From NCBI GenBank assembly GCA_900112995.1, contig FONU01000005.1, forward strand, positions 1-64,000: 64,000 nucleotides of DNA, in the 5' to 3' direction. The notes beneath the pieces were generated by a model that was not told where the DNA came from, searched no databases, and saw nothing but the letters and a program-made list of their open reading frames with translations. The first letter of the stretch is position 1; each line of letters begins with the position of its first letter. Source of the stretch: [Lactobacillus] rogosae (GTDB taxonomy: Bacteria; Bacillota; Clostridia; Lachnospirales; Lachnospiraceae). This document shows, piece after piece, positions 17,191 to 25,689 of this stretch. The translations under genes were made by a program, and so were the position numbers.

Positions 17191-17327
17191 AACACATTCT
17201 CCTTTTCCACTAAGGGATTTTAACATATATCTGCTATTTTATCAATTTGACAAATATTATATATTTCAGTATATTTAATATATCCGTAATAATCGGAATA
17301 ATATCAGGAAAGATGAGGTTTTTAATA

Positions 17328-17969
17328 ATGAGAATCGCTTTAATTAACGAAAACAGTCAGGCTGCAAAGAATGATTTAATTTACTCTAATCTTAAGAAAG
17401 TAGCTGAAAGCAAGGGACATACAGTAGACAACTATGGTATGTATTCTGCTGATGACAAAGCTCAGCTTACATATGTACAGAATGGTATATTAGCTGCTAT
17501 CCTTCTTAACTCAGGTGCTTGTGATTTTGTAGTAACAGGCTGTGGTACTGGTGAAGGTGCTATGCTTGCACTTAACTCATTCCCTAATGTTCTTTGTGGA
17601 CACGTTGTTGACCCTTCAGATGCATATATGTTTATGCAGATTAACGATGGTAATGCAATCGCTCTTCCATTCGCTAAGGGATTTGGCTGGGGTGCTGAAT
17701 TAAACCTTACATACATTTTTGAAAAGTTATTTGAAGGCGAACCAGGTGGTGGTTATCCTAAGGAAAGAGTTGTTCCAGAACAGAGAAATAAGAAGATTCT
17801 TGATGAAGTAAGAAAGGTTACTCTTAATCAGGATTTAATCAGTGTTCTTAAGAACCTTGACCAGGATCTTGTTAAGGGTGCTGTAGCTGGAGAAAAGTTC
17901 CAGGAACTCTTCTTTGCTAACTGCAAGGACGAAAAGATTGCTGAATACGTTAAGACTTTACTTGCTTAA
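17328..17969 (+). CDS. RpiB/LacA/LacB family sugar-phosphate isomerase
   Basis: This cytosolic aldose-ketose isomerase-like protein has 213 aa. The N-terminus MRIALINENSQAAKNDLI and the core GCGTGEGAMLALN, followed by an NDGNAIALPF segment, follow the RpiB/LacA-LacB pattern in which a Gly/Thr-rich loop binds the phosphate. It is longer than classic RpiB (about 150 aa), with an extra C-terminal part. The substrate is unknown; nearness to pectin methylesterase suggests uronate-derived sugars only weakly. The ATG at 17328 gives the family-like start and has GAGG 9 nt upstream. Earlier in-frame starts would add residues with no family match. Confidence 0.78.
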   Translation: MRIALINENSQAAKNDLIYSNLKKVAESKGHTVDNYGMYSADDKAQLTYVQNGILAAILLNSGACDFVVTGCGTGEGAMLALNSFPNVLCGHVVDPSDAYMFMQINDGNAIALPFAKGFGWGAELNLTYIFEKLFEGEPGGGYPKERVVPEQRNKKILDEVRKVTLNQDLISVLKNLDQDLVKGAVAGEKFQELFFANCKDEKIAEYVKTLLA

Positions 17970-18057
17970 TTTAATAAGCTCTACAGGATTATTATCAATC
18001 AATTTAATTTATTAATACGGATATTGATGTGTACATCAGCACATCTTTATCGCTAAT

Positions 18058-18095
18058 AAAAAGCAGCTTTCCTATCTGTAGAAAAGCTGCTTTTT
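18058..18095. terminator. Bidirectional terminator between the isomerase gene and bioY
   Basis: AAAAAGCAGCTTT (18058-18070) pairs with AAAGCTGCTTTTT (18083-18095), giving A and T tails on both sides. The flanking genes converge. Confidence 0.85.
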
Positions 18096-18120
18096 ATTAG
18101 TTGTCTGTATATATAACAAA

Positions 18121-18699
18121 TTATGCTGTTACCCCGCTTACTACCTTATCATTAGATAATAACCCTGCTTTAACAAGTGCATATCGCACCGCCTTTCCGA
18201 GAAATGTAGCTGCTACTATCTTAATAAGATCAAATACAATAAATGGATACACACATACCTTAAGTGCGTAACCCACTGTACAATGCTGTACATAGGCAAA
18301 CCATGCTGTTCCTAATGCGTAATCAACCATTGTTCCAACTATCCACGCAATTATAACAAGAACCATATTACGATTAGTCTTCTCAATTACATATCCACCT
18401 ATAAGTGCCATCAACACAAATCCAACAATATATCCACCTGTTGGTCCTGCAATCTTAGCTGGACCTCCTACATATCCTGAAAATACAGGAAGACCAACAA
18501 CTCCTAATAACACATATAAACAATAACTGCATGTTCCTGCTTTAAGGCCAATCACATATACTGTAAAATATACCACAAGATTAGTAAGTGATATTGGAAT
18601 AGGCCCTATAGGTATTGATAATGGTGCTAATATGCATGTAACTGCCGCCATAAGTGCCATAAAACATAACTGATAAACTGTAAACTTCTTCTCTTTCAC
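18121..18699 (-). CDS. bioY: Biotin transporter BioY (ECF S component)
   Basis: This is the membrane-embedded biotin-binding subunit of an energy-coupling-factor transporter. The 192 aa contain about six hydrophobic helices with the family signature PLSIPIGPIPISLTNL, GVVGLPVFSGYVGG and GPTGGYIVGF. The energising ATPases (EcfA, EcfT) are not in the window; they are usually shared and encoded elsewhere. The start is GTG (18699) with AAGG 9 nt upstream. A BirA operator overlaps its promoter, which strongly supports the biotin link. Confidence 0.95.
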   Translation of the reverse strand: MKEKKFTVYQLCFMALMAAVTCILAPLSIPIGPIPISLTNLVVYFTVYVIGLKAGTCSYCLYVLLGVVGLPVFSGYVGGPAKIAGPTGGYIVGFVLMALIGGYVIEKTNRNMVLVIIAWIVGTMVDYALGTAWFAYVQHCTVGYALKVCVYPFIVFDLIKIVAATFLGKAVRYALVKAGLLSNDKVVSGVTA

Positions 18700-18735
18700 T
18701 TGTCTTTACCTTCCTCATAAAAGATTTAAGGTTGA

Positions 18736-18766
18736 TTGTTAACCTCAATTCCAGTTTAGTTTACAA
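18736..18766 (-). promoter_or_regulatory. BirA operator of bioY
   Basis: TTGTTAACC and GTTTACAA form the two half-sites, separated by 14 nt, matching the known BirA operator layout of Firmicutes (TTGTNAAC-N14/16-GTTNACAA type). The upstream half overlaps the bioY -10 box. Expected effect: repression by biotinoyl-AMP-loaded BirA when biotin is plentiful. No biotin synthesis genes are in the window. Confidence 0.85.
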
Positions 18767-18786
18767 TTGTTTTTATGTATTGTCAA
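18758..18786 (-). promoter_or_regulatory. bioY promoter
   Basis: On the minus strand a perfect TTGACA (complement of 18781-18786), a 17-nt spacer and TAAACT (18758-18763) lie about 60-90 nt upstream of the GTG start, with the -10 box inside the BirA half-site. Confidence 0.75.
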
Positions 18787-18789
18787 GCT

Positions 18790-19215
18790 TTATTGTTCTG
18801 AATATATATACTGAATCATTCCCGGTCCTAACGCCTCTGTCGGTCTTGCAATAAAATTATGCTTTTCATAGAATATCTCACGTCCCTTGGCACACATAAG
18901 ACATAACATCATTCTTGAGTCCTCCATTGTTATAGACTTAACATACGCTATAATATGTTCTATAAGTTCACTTCCGATATGCTTCCCCTGATATTCCGGT
19001 ATCACTATCAAATCCTGAATATAGCTTATAACTGCCTTATCTCCAACAACCCTTCCCATTCCTATAGGCTTGTCATCATCAAATACAGTAAACACTTTCA
19101 CGCTGTTATTAAGTGCTTCCTGTGCCTGAGCTTTTGTAAGTTTTATCCAGCCCACTTTATCACGCAGTCCCAAATATATATTTACATCTTTTACATCTTC
19201 AACTATTCTAATCAT
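18790..19215 (-). CDS. GNAT family N-acetyltransferase
   Basis: A 141-aa single-domain acetyltransferase. The acetyl-CoA pyrophosphate-binding motif A is visible as VIPEYQGKHIGSELIEHII near residues 73-91, after the beta-4 strand AVISYIQDL. CAKGREIFYEKHNF supplies the motif B region. The substrate cannot be predicted. It is monocistronic or shares a transcript with bioY only by read-through, since the bioY promoter begins at its stop codon. AAGGA lies 10 nt before the ATG. Confidence 0.85.
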   Translation of the reverse strand: MIRIVEDVKDVNIYLGLRDKVGWIKLTKAQAQEALNNSVKVFTVFDDDKPIGMGRVVGDKAVISYIQDLIVIPEYQGKHIGSELIEHIIAYVKSITMEDSRMMLCLMCAKGREIFYEKHNFIARPTEALGPGMIQYIYSEQ

Positions 19216-19388
19216 TTTACACTTATCCTTTAATACACCTTTTTATTTTATCAATCAGTATACAATTTTTTTATATTTATGTCTATAAAAGCATTTTAAC
19301 TTAAGAAAAAAATGATATAATAGCACATAGGTTTTGCATTTACTATATTTCATCAGATGTAAACCTAATAAAATTTATGGAGGCTTAT

Positions 19389-20342
19389 ATGATTACTGTT
19401 TCAAAAGATAATACAGGTGACTATACATCTATTCAGGAAGCTGTTGATGCTATAAGCAGCTCAACAGTATCAGAGACAATTTTTATTAAAAATGGTACTT
19501 ATAACGAGCGTGTTGAGATTACACACAATAATATAACTCTTATTGGTGAGTCTATGGATAACGTAATTATAACCAAAGACTATTACGCATTAATGACTAT
19601 GCCTGATAACACCAAACGTGGTACCTTCAGGTCTTATACTTTCTTTGTACACGCCAATAACTTCCACGCCTATAATATTACCTTCGTGAATTCATCAGGC
19701 TTTGGTACTGAGGTTGGACAAGCTATCGCTGTATATGCGGAAGGGGATAATATTACTTTCAAAAACTGCAAACTACTTGGTCATCAGGACACTCTCTTTA
19801 CCGGTCCTCTCCCTCTTAAAGAAAAACAGCCGGGCGGATTTACAGGTCCTACAGAATTCGCACCAAGAATTCTCTCAAGACAATTATATGAAGACTGCTT
19901 TATAAGCGGTGAGATTGATTTCATCTTCGGAAGTGCTACTGCATATTTTAAGAATTGTACATTATATGCCTTAAACCGCAATAAGGAAATCAACAGTTAT
20001 TATACCGCACCTTCTACATATGAAGACCAGAAATATGGCTATGTATTTGAAAATTGTAATTTCACTGGCAACTGTCCAGATGGAACTTGTTATTTAAGCA
20101 GGCCTTGGAGAATACACGCAAAGACCGTATTAATAAACTGTGAATATTCCTCTCAGATTGCTGGCTCAGGTTTTCATGACTGGAATAAGCCTGAATCACA
20201 CGAAACAGCATTTTACGCTGAATACAACGGATATGGTGAGGGCTACAAGCCTAATGAAAGAGCTTCATTTGCACATATCCTGACAGCAGATGAAGCTGCT
20301 ATGTATACTAAAGAAAATGTATTAGGAAAAGATTTCAGATAA
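19389..20342 (+). CDS. Pectin methylesterase (CE8), cytosolic
   Basis: This right-handed beta-helix carbohydrate esterase removes methyl esters from galacturonate units of pectin. Family motifs are all present: GQAIAVYAEGD, the first catalytic Asp in LGHQDTLFTGP, the second in SGEIDFIFGSA, and the substrate-binding SRPWR. At 317 aa it is a complete single domain. The protein has no signal peptide, so it probably acts on methylated oligogalacturonides already taken up. The start is the ATG at 19389, 5 nt after GGAGG; an ATG at 19377 overlaps the ribosome site. TATAAT at 19316-19321 is a likely -10 box, but I found no good -35. Confidence 0.92.
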   Translation: MITVSKDNTGDYTSIQEAVDAISSSTVSETIFIKNGTYNERVEITHNNITLIGESMDNVIITKDYYALMTMPDNTKRGTFRSYTFFVHANNFHAYNITFVNSSGFGTEVGQAIAVYAEGDNITFKNCKLLGHQDTLFTGPLPLKEKQPGGFTGPTEFAPRILSRQLYEDCFISGEIDFIFGSATAYFKNCTLYALNRNKEINSYYTAPSTYEDQKYGYVFENCNFTGNCPDGTCYLSRPWRIHAKTVLINCEYSSQIAGSGFHDWNKPESHETAFYAEYNGYGEGYKPNERASFAHILTADEAAMYTKENVLGKDFR

Positions 20343-20346
20343 AATG

Positions 20347-20387
20347 AAAAAAGTATCGGACAGGATCTGACCTCTCCGATACTTTTT
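20347..20387. terminator. Bidirectional terminator after the pectin methylesterase gene
   Basis: AAGTATCGGA at 20351-20360 pairs with TCCGATACTT at 20375-20384, with A and T tails on either side. It lies between convergent genes. Confidence 0.85.
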
Positions 20388-20390
20388 ATA

Positions 20391-21128
20391 TTACTGTAAA
20401 TTAATTGTTTCTACCTGCTGTGTTCCAGATAACACTTCAAGCTTCATACCAGAAGCTCCGGCATCTGTTGTTGAAACCTGAAATACTGCTGCCGCTGTAT
20501 ATTCCTCTCCTGCATTGATTGTAACCTTATCAAGATTACATATATCATTCTTTAACATTGACTTATACTGTGTGTAAGTGCCACTTCCTGCACTAAGCTT
20601 CATTGTGACATTAGCTGACTTAGTTGTTGCATTATATACCGCTGAACCTGTATTCTTAATTGTAAACTCAACTGCTACTACCTTACAGCCGCTATCTGCC
20701 GGAACACATACAGCATATGCATCTGTTGGATATCTGTTACCTACCGATACCTTCTTATAGCTAACAGTAACACCACTAAGACCTAAGGCTTCAGTAATGC
20801 TTGCCGCCTTAATACCTGCCTGAGTTGTTCCTGTTGTACTTGTCGTACCTGTCTGTCCCACGGCTGTTGTTGTCTGCTTGTTAGCTGCTGTTGTACCAGT
20901 AGTATTATTCTTTCCAGTAGTTGTTGTACTCTGTCCTGACTTATTAAATGTTGGATTACTAAGCTTAGAATACTTCCATTCATTAGCATAGGAATGTCTA
21001 AGCAGAGTACCTGCTATGTATTCAGCTACAATATCATTCTGTTCATTGTCCATTGTTACATCATCAGCACAACCTGCCAGCGCAAATACACATACTGCTG
21101 ACAAGACAGCTATAGCTATCTTCTTCAT
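20391..21128 (-). CDS. Putative lipoprotein with Thr-rich linker and Ig-like C-terminal domain
   Basis: A type II signal peptide with lipobox LAGC is at residues about 16-19 (MKKIAIAVLSAVCVFALAGC), so it is anchored outside the membrane. A Thr/Gly-rich low-complexity linker spans about residues 62-110. The C-terminal half (VVAVEFTIKNTGSAVYN) resembles DUF4352-type beta-sandwich domains; a ligand is unknown. The start is the ATG at 21128 with GGAG upstream. It is the last gene behind a response regulator and histidine kinase, so it may be a target or accessory of that system (inference). 245 aa. Confidence 0.78.
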   Translation of the reverse strand: MKKIAIAVLSAVCVFALAGCADDVTMDNEQNDIVAEYIAGTLLRHSYANEWKYSKLSNPTFNKSGQSTTTTGKNNTTGTTAANKQTTTAVGQTGTTSTTGTTQAGIKAASITEALGLSGVTVSYKKVSVGNRYPTDAYAVCVPADSGCKVVAVEFTIKNTGSAVYNATTKSANVTMKLSAGSGTYTQYKSMLKNDICNLDKVTINAGEEYTAAAVFQVSTTDAGASGMKLEVLSGTQQVETINLQ

Positions 21129-21191
21129 ATAATCTCCATTCCTGCGTTCCTCTAATACGCACCACAATTCAATTCAACTATATGAATTCTA

Positions 21192-22934
21192 TCATAATTT
21201 GCAATCAAGGTCAAACCAGAACTCAACTCCATCAGAAACATTTCTCACACCGCATTGCTTGCCCATAGATTCAACAATCGCCTTAACAATTGAAAGCCCT
21301 ATTCCGTTACCGCCATACTCTCTTGTTCTGGCTTTATCTACCTTATAGAACTTCTCCCATATATGTTCAATATCCTCCTCGGGTATATTCTTTCCAGAAT
21401 TGTATACAGTAACCCTTACATTATCTTTATCAATCTGTTCAACATTCACTTTAATGATGTTCTCATTACAGCAGTGATTAATTGCATTAGAGATATAATT
21501 AGTTATCACCTCTTCAACCTTATATTCATCTGCCCATACATAAAGAGGTTCTTCACTCATAAATGTCTGTATTGTTAGTTCCTTCTGTGAAGCCCTTAAT
21601 TCATTAGCGGCGGCTACTGACTTTACAAGCTCATTAATATCGAATCTTTCCATAACAAGCTCATCTTCACCAAATTCAATCTGGTTAAGCGTAAGAAGTC
21701 TCTTCACCATATTATTCATCTTGTTGGCTTCATCTATAATAACATCACAGTAGAAATCCATACTCTCCGGATCATCTGTAATGCCTTCCTTAAGCCCCTC
21801 TGCATAGCCCTGAATAAGTGCTATAGGTGTTTTTAATTCGTGTGATACATTTGATAAGAAATCTGTTCTCATCTGCTCAAGCTTTTCCTTCTTATCAATA
21901 TCTCTTTGGAGTTCAAGGTTGGCAGCCTTAAGCTGTGAAATATTCTCCTCAAGCTTATGGGACATATTATTCATACTATCTCCCAAAAGTCCTATCTCAC
22001 CTTTATCATCGCCCTCATAATGTGCCTCAAAATCAAGGTTAGACATTCTCTCTGCTATATCAGAAAGCTGCTTTATAGGACGTGAGATATATGAGGATAA
22101 CACAAATGCCGCAACAACACCTATAAGAAGTGTTCCTATACCAACATAAGTTATAAGCGTATTAGAAATGTGCACGTTATCTTTGACACTCTGTATAGGA
22201 GTCCTTATAAGAATAAAATCACCATTATCCAATGTTCCCCATAATTCGATATAGTCATCTAACAGACGACTGTCATATACTTCCTGAACTGTATATTTAT
22301 CATTCTCAAGTATAATCTCCCTGACCTCGTTAGCTCCGTTGCCTGACATATCGATAATCTTTTCCGGAGGTGTCTTCTTATCACCATTGTTATCAGAATT
22401 ACCACCAAATAATGCTGACTTATCACTATCTGACAAATCACCAAAATCATTTTTCATATTATTATCATCTGTGACACTTCCGCTGTTCTGGCCATTCCTG
22501 CTATCAGAAGAAGTTCCATTATTATCAGTGCTTCCGTCTGTGTTAGATGAATCACTATTACTCTTAGATGGTATATTCTGGAAAATATCATTATTAAATA
22601 TACTCTTTTTCAATCTTTCCAGAAGCATCTCATCTCCGTGAGTGCTTACATAAAAAGTCGTCCAGTCACTATTTACTATAATCATAGATATGCCCTTAGA
22701 GGTCGATATCTGTTCAAGATTATTCCGTAAATCTGTTTCTGAAATACTATCATCTGAATATTGTATACACGCATCATTTACTGAACTATATGCGTTCAAC
22801 ATCTCCTGCTGTTTATCTTCCATATAGAACTTTTCTGAAAATATTATATTAAATACAAGAAGAAGAACTATAAGAACACATATCATTCCACCAATCAGCA
22901 GCGTTATTTTAAATTTAATCGAATGTTTATTCAT
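21192..22934 (-). CDS. Sensor histidine kinase
   Basis: This is a membrane HisKA-type kinase of 580 aa. It has TM1 at about residues 8-32, an extracytoplasmic domain of about 210 residues containing an Asn/Ser/Asp/Gly-rich low-complexity stretch, TM2 near 255-275, a HAMP linker (SRPIKQLSDIAERMSNLDF), the phospho-His in SNVSHELKTPIAL near 365, then an ATP-binding domain with N box (VITNYISNAINH) and GGNGIGLSIV. The start is the ATG at 22934 with GAGGA upstream; a TTG five codons earlier is also in frame. It follows its regulator by 26 nt. Confidence 0.92.
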   Translation of the reverse strand: MNKHSIKFKITLLIGGMICVLIVLLLVFNIIFSEKFYMEDKQQEMLNAYSSVNDACIQYSDDSISETDLRNNLEQISTSKGISMIIVNSDWTTFYVSTHGDEMLLERLKKSIFNNDIFQNIPSKSNSDSSNTDGSTDNNGTSSDSRNGQNSGSVTDDNNMKNDFGDLSDSDKSALFGGNSDNNGDKKTPPEKIIDMSGNGANEVREIILENDKYTVQEVYDSRLLDDYIELWGTLDNGDFILIRTPIQSVKDNVHISNTLITYVGIGTLLIGVVAAFVLSSYISRPIKQLSDIAERMSNLDFEAHYEGDDKGEIGLLGDSMNNMSHKLEENISQLKAANLELQRDIDKKEKLEQMRTDFLSNVSHELKTPIALIQGYAEGLKEGITDDPESMDFYCDVIIDEANKMNNMVKRLLTLNQIEFGEDELVMERFDINELVKSVAAANELRASQKELTIQTFMSEEPLYVWADEYKVEEVITNYISNAINHCCNENIIKVNVEQIDKDNVRVTVYNSGKNIPEEDIEHIWEKFYKVDKARTREYGGNGIGLSIVKAIVESMGKQCGVRNVSDGVEFWFDLDCKL

Positions 22935-22960
22935 CTTGGTATTCCTCAACTAATACTAAG

Positions 22961-23635
22961 TTAAATTTCAAACTTGTATCCCATTCCCCATATAGTCTTA
23001 ATATAATCACCCTTATCTCCCAGCTTCTTTCTAAGCTTCTTAACGTGGGTATCTATTGTTCTAGCATCTCCAAAATAGTCATAATTCCATACGTTATTTA
23101 GTATCTTCTCCCTTGATAATGCAAGACCTTTATTATCAACAAAATATGTAAGCAGTTCAAATTCCTTAAAGCTTAAATCAATCTCCTGTCCGTCGATCTT
23201 AACAATATGTGCAGCTTTATCAATAATAATTCCACCTACATCTGTCACCTCACTGCTATCAATGCTGTAACTTCTTCTAATAAGCGCATCAACTCTTGCT
23301 GTAAGAATCTTAGGACTGAAAGGCTTTGCTATATATTCATCTGCACCACATTCAAATCCATTTAATTCGCTTGATTCATCGCTCTTAGCTGTAAGCATAA
23401 TAATAGGCACTTTAGAATTCTTTCTAATCTCCCTGCATACATCCCAGCCATTCATCTTAGGCATCATAACATCAAGAATAACAAGTGATATATCCTTATC
23501 CGCATAAAATCTGTCAAGTGCTTCCTCTCCGTCACCAGCTTCAATAACTATATATCCTTTTCTTGTAAGGAAATCACTTACAAGCTTACGCATTCTGCTT
23601 TCATCATCAACCATTAATACTTTAATATTATCCAT
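22961..23635 (-). CDS. OmpR/PhoB-type response regulator
   Basis: The receiver domain (residues 1-120) has the acidic pair VDDE, the phosphorylated Asp in VILDVMMPKMNG and the switch Lys in AKPFSPK. A winged-helix DNA-binding domain follows (FKEFELLTYFVDNKG, TIDTHVKKLRKKLG, GMGYKF). 224 aa from the ATG at 23635, which has GGAG 6 nt upstream. It is paired with the kinase immediately downstream. A 7-bp inverted repeat GGCAAAA/TTTTGCC at 23703-23727, upstream of it, could be a weak terminator or an operator. Confidence 0.93.
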   Translation of the reverse strand: MDNIKVLMVDDESRMRKLVSDFLTRKGYIVIEAGDGEEALDRFYADKDISLVILDVMMPKMNGWDVCREIRKNSKVPIIMLTAKSDESSELNGFECGADEYIAKPFSPKILTARVDALIRRSYSIDSSEVTDVGGIIIDKAAHIVKIDGQEIDLSFKEFELLTYFVDNKGLALSREKILNNVWNYDYFGDARTIDTHVKKLRKKLGDKGDYIKTIWGMGYKFEI

Positions 23636-23806
23636 TGTATACTCCAATCCGTGTTAATAATTACTTTAAATATGTCTATATAACTTCTATAATATTATAT
23701 AAGGCAAAAGCTAAAGCACATTTTGCCACTCTTTATTGTATATTAAATAATAATTATGTTAAAAATGTGTCCTTAATGTTAAGAAAATGTGTTTACTGCT
23801 TTTTAA

Positions 23807-24385
23807 TTACCTCTTTTTATTGTTAAGTTCCTGCTCCCTTGCCTTTAAAGACTCCTCTTCCGACTGCAATTCCTGCTGCCACTGGGCATACCTGTTCTGG
23901 ATAGTGACCTCATAATTTAATATATTAGGGTTAGAACTTGTCTTTAATATTACAAACATCGCAATAATTACTATAACAAGAATAATATTTAATACCATAG
24001 CCCTTATGAAATTATTCCTGTATTTTGCTACCTGAATAGACAGATTTCTTAGTTCACTCTTAAATTCTATCTGTTCCTTTCGTTTGTCGAGTGCTTCCTG
24101 TGTATCCGCATTTATCGGGATAGGCTGGATTTTGTCATTAGGTATCTCACTGCTCTTGTATAAAAATGTCTGTAACTGCTTAAGGTAATTCATTCCTATC
24201 TGTGTCGAGAATAATTTACGTTCTATTATTTTATTATAAAGATTATATACCTGCTTAGGATCTTTCGTATTAGTCTTTGCCGACACATATTTAATAGCAT
24301 TAAGTTCATCTTTGGCCAACTGGGCATCTTCTTTAGTATTAAACTCATACCCGCCAACCATATGCTTCTTGACTTCCTTGTCCAT
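23807..24385 (-). CDS. Uncharacterised single-pass membrane protein with coiled coil
   Basis: I do not recognise the family. The 192 aa begin with a soluble, charged N-terminal part of about 125 residues (YEFNTKEDAQLAKDELNAIKYV), then one strongly hydrophobic segment (about 130-150, AMVLNIILVIVIIAMFVIL), and end in a Glu/Gln-rich coiled coil (about 165-192). No signal peptide and no enzyme motif is visible. It lies 11 nt upstream of nothing conserved but directly follows the YbaK-type gene, with which it could be co-transcribed. Confidence 0.7.
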   Translation of the reverse strand: MDKEVKKHMVGGYEFNTKEDAQLAKDELNAIKYVSAKTNTKDPKQVYNLYNKIIERKLFSTQIGMNYLKQLQTFLYKSSEIPNDKIQPIPINADTQEALDKRKEQIEFKSELRNLSIQVAKYRNNFIRAMVLNIILVIVIIAMFVILKTSSNPNILNYEVTIQNRYAQWQQELQSEEESLKAREQELNNKKR

Positions 24386-24396
24386 ATGCAGACCTC

Positions 24397-24876
24397 CTAT
24401 TCAACAGTAATATCATCTTCTTCTATCTTTATCACTTTCTTTAATTCGCTGTAATCGGTTTCTATCTGAAATCCTATCTTTCCAGCACTGAAAAATATTG
24501 TATCTTCAATATCAAGCACACTCTTATCTATAACTGTCCTGAAGAACTTCTTCATACCAACCGGTGAACAGCCACCGTGAATATAACCTGTAAGCGGAAG
24601 CAGTTCCTTTGACTTTATCATCTCAATATTCTTCTCACCTACACATTTGGCAGCTTTCTTAAGGTCGAGTTCTTCTGCTACAGGAACCATAAACACGTAA
24701 TGATTGCCGCTCTTGCCTATTGTAACAAGTGTCTTAAATGCTCTCTTAGGGTCTTGTCCAAGTGCCGCCGCAACTTCCACACCGCTTACTGCACCTGACT
24801 CCTTATATTCGTGTACTTTATATTTAATCTTCTTCTGGTCAAGACTTCTCATAACATTAGTCTTATCTGCGGACAT
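24397..24876 (-). CDS. ybaK: YbaK/EbsC-type aminoacyl-tRNA deacylase (Cys-tRNA(Pro) hydrolase)
   Basis: This free-standing editing domain hydrolyses misacylated tRNA, classically Cys-tRNA(Pro). The 159 aa show the N-terminal KTNVMRSLDQKKIKYKVHEY, the core KRAFKTLVTIGKSGNHYVFMVP with the conserved Lys, and GYIHGGCSPVGMKK, all typical of YbaK. The start is the ATG at 24876, 8 nt after GGAGG. Exact substrate within the YbaK/ProX group is inferred from the GGCSP motif. Confidence 0.92.
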   Translation of the reverse strand: MSADKTNVMRSLDQKKIKYKVHEYKESGAVSGVEVAAALGQDPKRAFKTLVTIGKSGNHYVFMVPVAEELDLKKAAKCVGEKNIEMIKSKELLPLTGYIHGGCSPVGMKKFFRTVIDKSVLDIEDTIFFSAGKIGFQIETDYSELKKVIKIEEDDITVE

Positions 24877-25027
24877 AATATATTCCTCCAATTCTATAAT
24901 AATTGCCTTTAGTCAAAGTATTTAAACTCCTCGCAGGAATTGTAAATTGCTTTGCATTAATAATAAAATAATCAGCACACAAATGCAATCAATTCAACTA
25001 TTAAATCTTATCACTACATATAAAAAT

Positions 25028-25618
25028 CTACTGCTGTGCACATTCCATTATAATCTTCTCACACATATCATACCCTAGCTGTGAACTATTTAATGTCAAT
25101 GTGTAATTTCGTGCCATTCCCCACTTCTGGTCTGTATAATAACGATAGTTAGTCATGCGTCTTTTATCAATATCTGCTGTCATCGCTACAGCCTCAGTTT
25201 CTGTGACATTATATAATCTGCATATTCTCTTTACTTTTTCAGGCATATCTGCGTGTATAAAAATATTAATAACATCCGTCCTGTCTTTTAATATATAATC
25301 AGCATTTCTTCCTATAATTACACAGCTATCATTTTCTGCTATTTCAAGAATTACTTTTCTCTGAGCCTCATACACCATATCTTCTACTGATTTTCCTGTT
25401 GTATCACGTCCTGTAAGTGCATATGCAAACAACCCTTTTTTAGGTGATAGTTCTGCATTCTGACTGATATACTCTTTTGAAAATCCCAACTTTTCTGCTA
25501 TCTGGCTGATTATATCTTTATCATAATATTTCATTCCCAGCTTCTTAGCGACTTCTTCTCCGATAAATCGTCCACCGCTTCCAAACTCCCTGCTGATTGT
25601 AATAATTTTATTTGCCAT
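25028..25618 (-). CDS. Cytidylate kinase-like family protein
   Basis: A 196-aa P-loop protein of the cytidylate-kinase-like family common in Clostridia. The N-terminal ITISREFGSGGRFIGEEVAKKLG is the nucleotide-binding loop variant, followed by YYDKDII; VIIGRNADYIL and a lid-like ADIDKRRMTNYRYY follow. It is not the housekeeping Cmk, which is larger and keeps a clear CMP-binding insert. The physiological substrate is unknown. It is monocistronic, with gaps of about 70-150 nt on both sides. Confidence 0.82.
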   Translation of the reverse strand: MANKIITISREFGSGGRFIGEEVAKKLGMKYYDKDIISQIAEKLGFSKEYISQNAELSPKKGLFAYALTGRDTTGKSVEDMVYEAQRKVILEIAENDSCVIIGRNADYILKDRTDVINIFIHADMPEKVKRICRLYNVTETEAVAMTADIDKRRMTNYRYYTDQKWGMARNYTLTLNSSQLGYDMCEKIIMECAQQ

Positions 25619-25689
25619 ATGTAAGCCTCCTCATTCAATTAAAATTTTTCTTATTTCAGATTTGTCACAGACTAATCCATTTTATGAAT

